Positions 1-5,891 of a DNA stretch of 6,283 bases are shown here, one piece after another. Each line of letters opens with the position of its first letter. The stretch's first letter is position 1. The notes beneath the pieces were generated by a model. That model did not search any database and was not told the origin of the DNA. It was given only the letters and a program-made list of their open reading frames with translations. The stretch comes from Plastoroseomonas sp036499545 (GTDB lineage: Bacteria > Pseudomonadota > Alphaproteobacteria > Acetobacterales > Acetobacteraceae). Where the stretch lies: NCBI GenBank assembly GCA_036499545.1, contig DASYDR010000184.1:1-6283 (forward strand). Reading direction: 5' to 3'. Both the position numbers and the translations under genes were made by a program.

Positions 1-1389
1 GCCGGCGCGGCGCCCGCGATCGATCCGTCGCAGCTCGCGGTGCGTCTGCGCTGCGAGATCGAGGAGGCTTTCCTGATCCCACCGGACGGGCTGGCGCTCT
101 ATGGCTGGCTCGCCGATCCGACCGATGCGATGCGGGCCATCCGGCTGCGCTCCGGCGATCGCGTCACGCCGCTCGCCGCCGGCCATTGGCTGCCGGTCCG
201 ACGCCGTGACGTGATGGAACGCGTCGGTCCCGGCTTCGGGCTGGACGATCCGGCGCTCGGCTTCCTGGCCTTCTTCCCCGATGCCCTGCGGCGCGGCGCC
301 TCCGCCATGCTGGAGATCGAGACCCGGGCGGGGGAGGTGGCGCGGCTGCCGGTCCCGGCGCCCGGCTACGCGCCGCTGGCCGCGATCCGCAGCGTCCTGA
401 GCGCGGTCGACCTGCCGCACGGCGCCGCGGTCGCGTCGCTGTTCGACCAGGTGCTGGGGCCGGTGGTCCTCGGGCTCAATCGCCAGCGCCTGCGCAAGCC
501 CGCGGCATTCGCGGCGCTGGATTTCGGCGAACAGCCGATCGCGCCGGCGCACAGCATCGTGGTGCCGCTTTATGGCCGGCTCGATTTCATGACCTACCAA
601 CTCGTGCAGTTCAGCGGGACGATCGCGCCGGGGACGGAGATCCTCTATGTCCTGGACGACCCCCGCCAGCGCTGGGAGGCGGAGCCGCTGGCGCATTCCC
701 TCTTCGCGCGGCTGGGCCTGCCGTTCCGGCTGCTCTGCGTCGATCGGAATCTGGGCTTCGGGCCGGCGGTCAACCTTGGCGTGCGGCAGTCGCGCGGGCG
801 CAGCGTCTGCATCGTGAATTCGGATGTCTTTCCGCATGCGCCGGGCTGGCTCGATGGCTTGGCGGCGCATCTGGCGCGGGATCCGGCGCTCGGCATCGTC
901 TCGCCGTTGCTGCTGTTCGAGGACGGCACGGTGCAGCACGGCGGCTGCAGCCTGACGGCACTGGCGCAGTTCGGCGGCTGGCGCTTCCCCCTGCACCGGG
1001 ACAAGGGACGGCCGCCGGGCATCGCGATGGCGGGGCGCCTGGACTGCGAGATGGTCAGCGGCGCCTGCATCATGATGCCGCGCGCGGTCTGGCAGGATGT
1101 CGGCGGCTTCGACGAAGACTACGCCATCGGCGATTTCGAGGATGCCGATCTCTGCATGAAGCTGACGGCGCAGGGGCTCGGCTGCGCCGTCGCCGCCGAT
1201 GTGACGCTGTACCACCTGGAGCGGCAGAGCCAGGGCCGGACCGCGAAATGGCGGCACAACCTGACCGCCTTCAATGCCTGGCATTTCAATCGGCGCTGGG
1301 AACGGCACTTCGCCGTGACTGCCCGGCGGCGCGCCGTGGTCAATAATGAATCAGAAAATTTCGCGAAACTGAAAAAGAAAATCGCGTAA
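1..1389 (+). CDS. Family 2 glycosyltransferase with N-terminal GW module (5'-truncated by window edge)
   Basis: The reading frame is open from base 1. The GTG at 40 is probably internal, because the paralogue at 4047-5891 has about 180 residues before the matching point, so the true start should lie roughly 0.5 kb upstream. Residues are counted from the codon at 40. Residues 1-105 form a GW-type module (PPDGLALYGW, then R-D-V and GF). Residues 112-151 are a helical linker. The GT-A catalytic domain runs from about 171 to 400: nucleotide-binding start VVPLYGR (174-180), VLDD (204-207), the DXD-type metal/nucleotide site NSD (260-262, bases 817-825), and the acceptor/base region GGFDEDY followed by FEDAD (366-370), then YHLERQSQ. 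This is the layout of inverting, metal-dependent GT2 enzymes that move a sugar from a nucleotide donor. No membrane segment or signal peptide is visible, so it is probably cytoplasmic or peripheral. The last 15 or so residues form a lysine-rich tail absent from the paralogue. Donor and acceptor are unknown. Confidence 0.
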   Translation, partial: AGAAPAIDPSQLAVRLRCEIEEAFLIPPDGLALYGWLADPTDAMRAIRLRSGDRVTPLAAGHWLPVRRRDVMERVGPGFGLDDPALGFLAFFPDALRRGASAMLEIETRAGEVARLPVPAPGYAPLAAIRSVLSAVDLPHGAAVASLFDQVLGPVVLGLNRQRLRKPAAFAALDFGEQPIAPAHSIVVPLYGRLDFMTYQLVQFSGTIAPGTEILYVLDDPRQRWEAEPLAHSLFARLGLPFRLLCVDRNLGFGPAVNLGVRQSRGRSVCIVNSDVFPHAPGWLDGLAAHLARDPALGIVSPLLLFEDGTVQHGGCSLTALAQFGGWRFPLHRDKGRPPGIAMAGRLDCEMVSGACIMMPRAVWQDVGGFDEDYAIGDFEDADLCMKLTAQGLGCAVAADVTLYHLERQSQGRTAKWRHNLTAFNAWHFNRRWERHFAVTARRRAVVNNESENFAKLKKKIA

Positions 1390-1417
1390 CAACACAATAA
1401 ATCTATTTCTTGTTGTT
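1388..1417 (+). repeat. Imperfect AT-rich inverted repeat at the end of the first GT2 gene
   Basis: AACAACA at 1388-1394 is the exact reverse complement of TGTTGTT at 1411-1417, with a 16-base centre that can pair a little further (AAA 1399-1401 with TTT 1406-1408). It overlaps the TAA stop at 1387-1389. The arm is A/T-rich and no T-run follows on the + strand, so it is not a convincing Rho-independent terminator. It could be a weak transcript-end hairpin, a protein-binding palindrome, or chance in AT-rich sequence. Confidence 0.3.
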
Positions 1418-1520
1418 GGATGCGTTCAGTAAAACCGGTGCTGCGCGGGCCGCACTGGATAAAGACGGCTCTGCGGCTTCATGAGCGGGAGGGCGCGGTC
1501 GTTGCCGAAGGAAGGGATCG
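1390..1520 (+). promoter_or_regulatory. Intergenic spacer with AT-rich left end, probable leader of the downstream operon
   Basis: This is the only true non-coding gap in the window. Its first 45 bases, with the last 50 or so of the preceding gene, form a marked AT-rich island in otherwise G+C-rich DNA. Such a position suits the end of one transcript and the promoter of the next. I could not find a -35/-10 pair with acceptable spacing, so a promoter is inferred from context only. A second weak inverted repeat (GCCGCA at 1449-1454, TGCGGC at 1472-1477, 17-base loop) lies here without a T-run. The next gene's ribosome binding site ends the gap. Confidence 0.35.
1508..1515 (+). promoter_or_regulatory. 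Ribosome binding site of the GT4 gene
   Basis: AAGGAAGG lies five bases before the ATG at 1521. It is a strong purine-rich Shine-Dalgarno match and supports that start over the out-of-frame ATG at 1420. Confidence 0.75.
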
Positions 1521-2966
1521 ATGGCGCGTAAGCCGAAAGATGTCGCGAAACCCGCCGCCGCGCGGCTGGCGTCACGCCTGCCGGTCGCCTCCAGGGCGCC
1601 GGCGACGCGGGAGGTTGCCGCCGATGGGCGTGAGCTGCGCGTGCTCATCATGTCCCATGCCGATCCGCGCGTTTCGAAGGGCGGCGCCGAGATCTCCGCC
1701 TTCCAGATGTACCGGGAACTCGGCACCCGCCCCGGCATCCGGACCTTCTTCATCTCCGCCTCGGCGGGCCGCTTCTCCGAACGTCTGGGGGTGCGCCTGA
1801 TCCAGCCATTCGAAGCGAATGAGTATGTCTATGTCGGGGCCGGCTACGACCACTTCATCCATTCCAACCCGGATCCGGAATTCCCCGCGGAGTTCATGAC
1901 GCTGCTGCGCGATATCCGGCCGGATGTCGTCCACCTGCATCACTATGCGAATTTCGGCGTCGAGGTCTTTCACCAGATCCGCCGGGCGGTGCCGGAAGCG
2001 CGCATCGTCCTGACGCTGCATGAGTACCTGGCGATCTGCAATCACTTCGGCCAGATGGTGAAGAAGCCCAATTTCGCACCTTGCTACGCATCGGGGCTGC
2101 GCGATTGCGCACGCTGCTTCCCCGAACGGACGGAGCAGGATTTCTTCCTGCGCGAGCTGTTCCTGAAGCGCTTCTTCCGCCTGGTCGACCATTTCGTGTC
2201 GCCGAGCCGCTTTCTCGCCGATCGCTATATCGCCTGGGGCATCGATGCCGGCCGCATCTCGGTGATCGAGAACGGCATGCCGGTGGCGCAGCGGCACGCG
2301 GACGGCACGGATGCCTATGACGAGGATATCGAGGAAGGGCTCGTCTTCGGCTTCTTCGGACAGATCTCGCGGCTCAAGGGCATCGGCGTCCTGTTCGAGG
2401 CGGCGAATCTTCTCGCCCAGGACGGCATCACCAATATCCGCATCGACGTGCATGGCGACGCATCCAGCCAGCCGCCGGAATTCCGCAAGGATTTCGAGGA
2501 GCGCCTGGCCAAGGCACCGGCCAACATCCGCTACTGCGGCCCCTACGACAACGCCCGCGTGCATGGCCTGATGCGCAGCGTCCACGCGGTGCTGATCCCG
2601 TCGATCTGGTGGGAGAATTCGCCGCTGGTCATCCAGGAAGCGCTGCTGAACCGGCGCCCGGTGATCTGTTCCGATATCGGTGGCATGGCCGAGAAGGTCC
2701 GCAACGGCACCGACGGCTTCCATTTTCATGCCGGCAGCGGCTGGTCGCTGGCGGCCCTGCTGAAGCGCCTGGCGAAGGAACCGCAGCGGCTCGCGCGGTT
2801 GCGCGACGGTCTCGCGGTGCCGCCCACGGTGACCGAGACCGTATCGGCGGCGCTCGCCCTCTATGACGCATTGGCGCCGGCGCAGCGCGCCGCCGCATCC
2901 GATGTCGTGCCCCACGATCCCGCTCCTGTGGCGGCGAACCGGGCGCAGCCAGGGGTTGTCCTATGA
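1521..2966 (+). CDS. Family 4 glycosyltransferase (GT-B fold)
   Basis: The 481-residue product has the two Rossmann-like halves of GT-B enzymes. The N-terminal half starts at RVLIMSHADPR (40-50), followed by the GGAE motif (54-57) typical of GT4 enzymes. The C-terminal donor-binding half begins near 283 (VFGFFGQISRLKG) and carries the EX7E signature at E365 and E373 (WWENSPLVIQE). GT4 enzymes are retaining transferases that use nucleotide-activated sugars for polysaccharide, lipopolysaccharide or protein glycans. Residues 173-199 hold four cysteines (C173, C188, C196, C199) right after the LTLHEY strand, a pattern I recall in a subset of GT4 proteins, possibly a structural metal site. The first 38 residues are a basic, alanine-rich extension that is likely disordered, and the last 25 or so are low-complexity. 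There are no membrane segments. The start has a good ribosome binding site, and the stop overlaps the next gene in ATGA, indicating co-translation. The sugar specificity cannot be assigned. Confidence 0.93.
   Translation: MARKPKDVAKPAAARLASRLPVASRAPATREVAADGRELRVLIMSHADPRVSKGGAEISAFQMYRELGTRPGIRTFFISASAGRFSERLGVRLIQPFEANEYVYVGAGYDHFIHSNPDPEFPAEFMTLLRDIRPDVVHLHHYANFGVEVFHQIRRAVPEARIVLTLHEYLAICNHFGQMVKKPNFAPCYASGLRDCARCFPERTEQDFFLRELFLKRFFRLVDHFVSPSRFLADRYIAWGIDAGRISVIENGMPVAQRHADGTDAYDEDIEEGLVFGFFGQISRLKGIGVLFEAANLLAQDGITNIRIDVHGDASSQPPEFRKDFEERLAKAPANIRYCGPYDNARVHGLMRSVHAVLIPSIWWENSPLVIQEALLNRRPVICSDIGGMAEKVRNGTDGFHFHAGSGWSLAALLKRLAKEPQRLARLRDGLAVPPTVTETVSAALALYDALAPAQRAAASDVVPHDPAPVAANRAQPGVVL
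2951..2955 (+). promoter_or_regulatory. Ribosome binding site for the gene at 2963
   Basis: AGGGG lies seven bases before the ATG at 2963, inside the end of the GT4 gene. A rival GGGAG at 2979-2983 lies six bases before an in-frame ATG at 2990. Both starts are credible. The upstream one is preferred because its ATG overlaps the previous TGA. Confidence 0.5.
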
Positions 2967-4099
2967 CCGTCGCAGGCCGGGAGCAGCGCATGAGTATCCG
3001 GGGTTCCATCGATGATCTGACGACCAGCGGCGCCAGCGGCTGGCTCTTCGCCGGCCGTCAGGATGCGCCGCCGGTCGTGCAGGCGATGATGAACGGCACC
3101 ATCATCGGCGAAGCCGTCGCCGATCAGGAACGGGCGGACCTGGCCGCGGCCGGGCTCGGCGACGGGCGCTGCGGCTTCAGCATCGCCTTCTACCAGGATG
3201 TCTCGGCGCAGCTGCTGCCGACGGTCCGGGTTTCGCCGCAGGGCAGCGACCTGGAATTGCCGCGCACCAACCTGACCGGCTTCACCGATTTCCTGTCCGC
3301 CATGCGGGCCCGCTTTCCCGCCGCCGGTTGGACCGGCAGCGTCTTCGGCGGCCTCTGGACCGATCGCTCGGACGCCGCCCAGGTGCTGGCCGGCCGCATC
3401 GCGACCGGCGCGACCCCGGCCGATCTGGAGACACCGCTGTCGCGCCTGATCGCCGATGGCTACCTGCTGCTGACCGGCCTGCATGGCCGCGGCGGGTTCC
3501 TGGCGGCGGATATCGGCGCGGCATCGGACATTCCCGAAGCTGTCCCGCTGCAGCCGCGGCTTGGCGAAGGCGCGGACCGGCTGATCCGCGCCATTCCGGA
3601 TGCGCTGTTCGGGGAAACGCCGCTGCGCCTGATGCGCGCGGTGCTGGACGACAACCCGTCCGTCTATCGCGTCTCGGTGCAGCGGCGCGATGGCGATGCC
3701 TTTCTGCAGGCGAGCGCTTTCGAGGTGCTGCCGTCGCCGACGGAATGCCTGCTCGCCATGGCCGCGATCGGCGGGCCGGTTCTCGTCGACCTGGTCCGGC
3801 ACAGCCACCGCTTCCCGGAATTCACGACCGATGGCCGGTCGCGCTGGTTGCCCGACGGGGATGCGCCCGCCACGATCGCGGTCGCGCAGGGCGCTTCGGT
3901 GCAGACCATCACTCTGCGCCCCGGCGACCTGATGCTGCTCGGCCCGGGCACGATCTTCCGCCTGCGCCCGGGTGCCGGCGACGCCACCGCGCTGCTGGCC
4001 TGGTCCGCGCCGGCGCGCCAGACACCGGTCCGCTTCCTGACCGGGCGTGGCGGTTCCTTCACCCTGCAACACTTCTCGGGAGCGTCGCTCACTGTCTGA
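2963..4099 (+). CDS. GW-module protein with degenerate phytanoyl-CoA-dioxygenase/cupin-like C-terminal half, function unknown
   Basis: I do not recognise a named family for this 378-residue protein. Residues 15-80 form a GW module (SGWLFAG, then a short strand NGTIIGEAVAD, R57-x-D59-L and GDGRCGF). Modules of this look occur beside glycosyltransferases in alphaproteobacteria. Residues 127-180 contain FGGLWTDRSDA and LIADGYLLLTG, the latter like the opening 'F..dGyvvl.g' segment of PhyH-type proteins. Further on, RHSHR (279-283) resembles the 'GSHR' turn, and LRPGDLMLLGPGTIFRL (318-334) resembles the late double-stranded beta-helix strands. The expected iron-binding HxD is not visible; the matching region reads LQASAF (248-253), so dioxygenase activity is doubtful. 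No signal peptide or membrane helix is seen. It is coupled by ATGA overlap to the GT4 gene and overlaps the next GT2 gene, so an accessory, glycan-binding or modifying role is plausible but inferred. The alternative start is ATG 2990, giving a product nine residues shorter. Confidence 0.85.
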   Translation: MTVAGREQRMSIRGSIDDLTTSGASGWLFAGRQDAPPVVQAMMNGTIIGEAVADQERADLAAAGLGDGRCGFSIAFYQDVSAQLLPTVRVSPQGSDLELPRTNLTGFTDFLSAMRARFPAAGWTGSVFGGLWTDRSDAAQVLAGRIATGATPADLETPLSRLIADGYLLLTGLHGRGGFLAADIGAASDIPEAVPLQPRLGEGADRLIRAIPDALFGETPLRLMRAVLDDNPSVYRVSVQRRDGDAFLQASAFEVLPSPTECLLAMAAIGGPVLVDLVRHSHRFPEFTTDGRSRWLPDGDAPATIAVAQGASVQTITLRPGDLMLLGPGTIFRLRPGAGDATALLAWSAPARQTPVRFLTGRGGSFTLQHFSGASLTV

Positions 4100-5891
4100 G
4101 ACGCTGACATCGAAGCCGGCTGTCCGTGTCGCCGCGAAACCGGCGGCGGAGCACGGCTATGTCGACTTCCACGGCTACGGGACGGCCGCCGGCGGCTGGC
4201 TGTTCTGCGGCTGGAGCACCCAGCGCTGGGCGGATGACCTGCCGCCTGGCGCCGTCGTGGCGCATTTCGAGCATGGTCAGCTCTCCGCGGATGTCATCAC
4301 CTGCTGGCACGATCGGCCGGATATCGCCGATCGCGGCATGGGCGTGGTGGTCTTCCTGGCGGCCACCGGGCGGTCGCTCGGCGAGTTCCTGGCGCTCGAG
4401 GTCGCGACGCCCGGGGGCGCGCTGCGCGTCGTCGCCGCGCGGGCGCTGCATCACCTGCGCGAAGCGGATCTGGTCGGCCGCGCGCGACCACTGCTGGTCA
4501 ACGGCCTCGGCGTCGGACGCTCGCGCCTGCTCGCGCTGCTGTCGCGCCAGGTCTATGACGGCAGCGGCACGCTGGCGCGCCTGCCGGTGCCGGTGCATCT
4601 CGCGGTGGATGAGACCGTGCTGGTCCCGCCCGACGGCCTTCTGCTGATCGGCTGGTTCGTCGATCCGACGCAATCGGTCGCCTCGATCCGGCTGCGCTCC
4701 GGCCGCGGCCTGTCGGAACCGCTGCGCCTGCGCTGGATCCGCACCGAGCGGAGCGACATCGTCGAGGCGCTGGTGCCGAAATACGGCGCCGTCGACCGGC
4801 GCTGCGGCTTCGTCGCCTATGCGCCGGCCAGCCTCGCCGAGGAAGGCCGGCTCTATCTCGAGGTCGAACTGGCCAATGGCGAGATCGGCTATGAGAATGT
4901 GCCTTCACCGGTGCGTCGCGGCCTGGCCGCGATCCGGCGGGTGCTGGAATGCATCGACCTGCCGCCCGACGAATTCGAAGCCGCCTTCGACAAGGTGCTC
5001 GGCCCGTCTCTGGTCGCGGTGAACCGCGCGCGGCTGGCGACGGAGCGGCGCGCCGCGGCGGTCACCTTCGGGGAGCTGCCCGCCGAGCCGGTCTGCTCGG
5101 TGATCATCCCGCTCTATGGGCGCATGGATTTCGCCATGTACCAGCTCGCGCTGCTGTCCGAGCATGGCTTCGCGCGGCACGAGCTGATCTTCGTGCTCGA
5201 CGATCCGCCCCGCAAGCGGGAGCTGCTCGACCTCGCGCAATCCGCCTTTGCGCGCTTCGGGCTGCCGTTCCGCATCGTGCTGATCGAGGAGAATCTGGGC
5301 TACGCGCCGGCGAACAATGTCGGCCTCGGCTACGCCCGCGGCGAATACATCTGCTTCCTGAACTCCGACATCATGCCGAAGGAGCCGCGCTGGCTCGACC
5401 TGATGATCGAGGATCTGCGGGACGATCCGACGCTCGGCATCGTCGGCGGGCTGCTGCTGTTCGAGGACGGCACCGTCCAGCATGACGGGCTGACCTTCGA
5501 ACGGCTGCCGCAATTCGCCAACTGGCCCTTTCCGAAGCATCCCGGCAAGGGCCGCCGGCTGCCGCCGGGCAGCGGCGTGCGGCGCATGGAAGCGGTCACC
5601 GGCGCCTGCATGACGCTCCCCCGCGCACTCGCGACCTCGCTCGGCGGCTTCGACGAGGATTACGTCACCGGCGATTTCGAGGATTCCGATCTCTGCCTGC
5701 GGCTGAAGGCGCGCGGGCTTGGCGCCGCCGTCGATGCGCGGGCGGTGCTGTACCATCTGGAACGGCAGTCGCAGGTGACGCCGGACCGGCGCTGGCGGAT
5801 GTATGTCAGCCTGCTGAACGCCTGGACCCATACCCGGCGCTGGTTCCGGACCGATCCGGTGGCACGTGGCCCGGAAGGGGCGCGGCCGTGA
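4047..5891 (+). CDS. Family 2 glycosyltransferase with two N-terminal GW modules
   Basis: The 614-residue product has, in order: a poorly conserved leader (1-35), GW module 1 (about 37-120: GGWLFCGW, then R90-x-D92-I), a connecting segment (120-180), GW module 2 (about 183-275: PPDGLLLIGW, R235-x-D237-I, CGF), a helical linker (293-330) and a GT-A domain (350-575). Catalytic landmarks are VIIPLYGR (352-359), VLDD (383-386), the metal/nucleotide site NSD (439-441), GGFDEDY (533-539), FEDSD (544-548) and YHLERQSQ (569-576). These predict an inverting nucleotide-sugar transferase, cytoplasmic or membrane-peripheral. It is a diverged paralogue of the gene at 1-1389, about half identical by eye over the catalytic part and co-linear through module 2 and the linker. 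The start is uncertain: GTG 4047 overlaps the previous gene by 53 bases and has no spaced Shine-Dalgarno, whereas CTG 4092 sits nine bases after GGGAG. No in-frame ATG occurs before module 1. The stop overlaps the next gene's GTG. Confidence 0.9.
   Translation: MAVPSPCNTSRERRSLSETLTSKPAVRVAAKPAAEHGYVDFHGYGTAAGGWLFCGWSTQRWADDLPPGAVVAHFEHGQLSADVITCWHDRPDIADRGMGVVVFLAATGRSLGEFLALEVATPGGALRVVAARALHHLREADLVGRARPLLVNGLGVGRSRLLALLSRQVYDGSGTLARLPVPVHLAVDETVLVPPDGLLLIGWFVDPTQSVASIRLRSGRGLSEPLRLRWIRTERSDIVEALVPKYGAVDRRCGFVAYAPASLAEEGRLYLEVELANGEIGYENVPSPVRRGLAAIRRVLECIDLPPDEFEAAFDKVLGPSLVAVNRARLATERRAAAVTFGELPAEPVCSVIIPLYGRMDFAMYQLALLSEHGFARHELIFVLDDPPRKRELLDLAQSAFARFGLPFRIVLIEENLGYAPANNVGLGYARGEYICFLNSDIMPKEPRWLDLMIEDLRDDPTLGIVGGLLLFEDGTVQHDGLTFERLPQFANWPFPKHPGKGRRLPPGSGVRRMEAVTGACMTLPRALATSLGGFDEDYVTGDFEDSDLCLRLKARGLGAAVDARAVLYHLERQSQVTPDRRWRMYVSLLNAWTHTRRWFRTDPVARGPEGARP
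4078..4082 (+). promoter_or_regulatory. Candidate ribosome binding site for an alternative CTG start of the second GT2 gene
   Basis: GGGAG lies nine bases before an in-frame CTG at 4092, which would give an eight-base overlap with the upstream TGA at 4097-4099. This junction is more like the others in the operon than the 53-base overlap implied by GTG 4047. CTG starts are rare, so the call is tentative. Confidence 0.3.
5873..5880 (+). promoter_or_regulatory. Ribosome binding site of the type I secretion gene
   Basis: GGAAGGGG lies seven bases before GTG 5888, inside the end of the GT2 gene. It supports the GTG start that overlaps the TGA at 5889-5891. Confidence 0.65.

Noticed and set aside
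40..42. GTG 40 as the true start of the first GT2 gene
   Set aside because: The frame is open to base 1, and the paralogue shows this point lies inside the protein, just before module 2. No convincing Shine-Dalgarno precedes it.
1388..1417. Rho-independent terminator after the first GT2 gene
   Set aside because: The inverted repeat has an A/T-rich seven-base arm, a long loop and no following T-run on the + strand, so it is listed only as a repeat.
1410..1435. Possible promoter with TTGTTG as -35 and TAAAAC as -10
   Set aside because: The spacing is 11 or 14 bases depending on which TTGTTG is used, too short for a sigma-70 type promoter.
1420..1800. Plus-strand frame beginning in the intergenic gap
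   Set aside because: It overlaps the GT4 gene in another frame, lacks a ribosome binding site, and is dominated by arginine, proline and serine, as expected from out-of-frame G+C-rich coding sequence.
1572..2915. 447-residue open frame on the minus strand opposite the GT4 gene
   Set aside because: It sits in the same codon register as the GT4 gene (its codons exactly face GT4 codons), the usual artefact of G/C-rich third positions. It shows no recognisable domain, and the plus-strand frame has clear GT4 motifs.
2861..4072. 403-residue open frame on the minus strand opposite gene 3
   Set aside because: It has the same register as gene 3 codons and an arginine/glutamine/glycine-rich composition without motifs. 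It is a shadow frame.
3328..4107. 259-residue plus-strand frame inside gene 3
   Set aside because: It is very arginine-rich with no motif, and gene 3 in the other frame has a GW module, a ribosome binding site and operon junctions.
4905..5831. 308-residue open frame on the minus strand opposite the second GT2 gene
   Set aside because: It is codon-aligned with the GT2 gene, has no domain signature and is explained by third-position G/C bias. The 194-residue minus-strand frame at 4089-4673 is rejected for the same reason.
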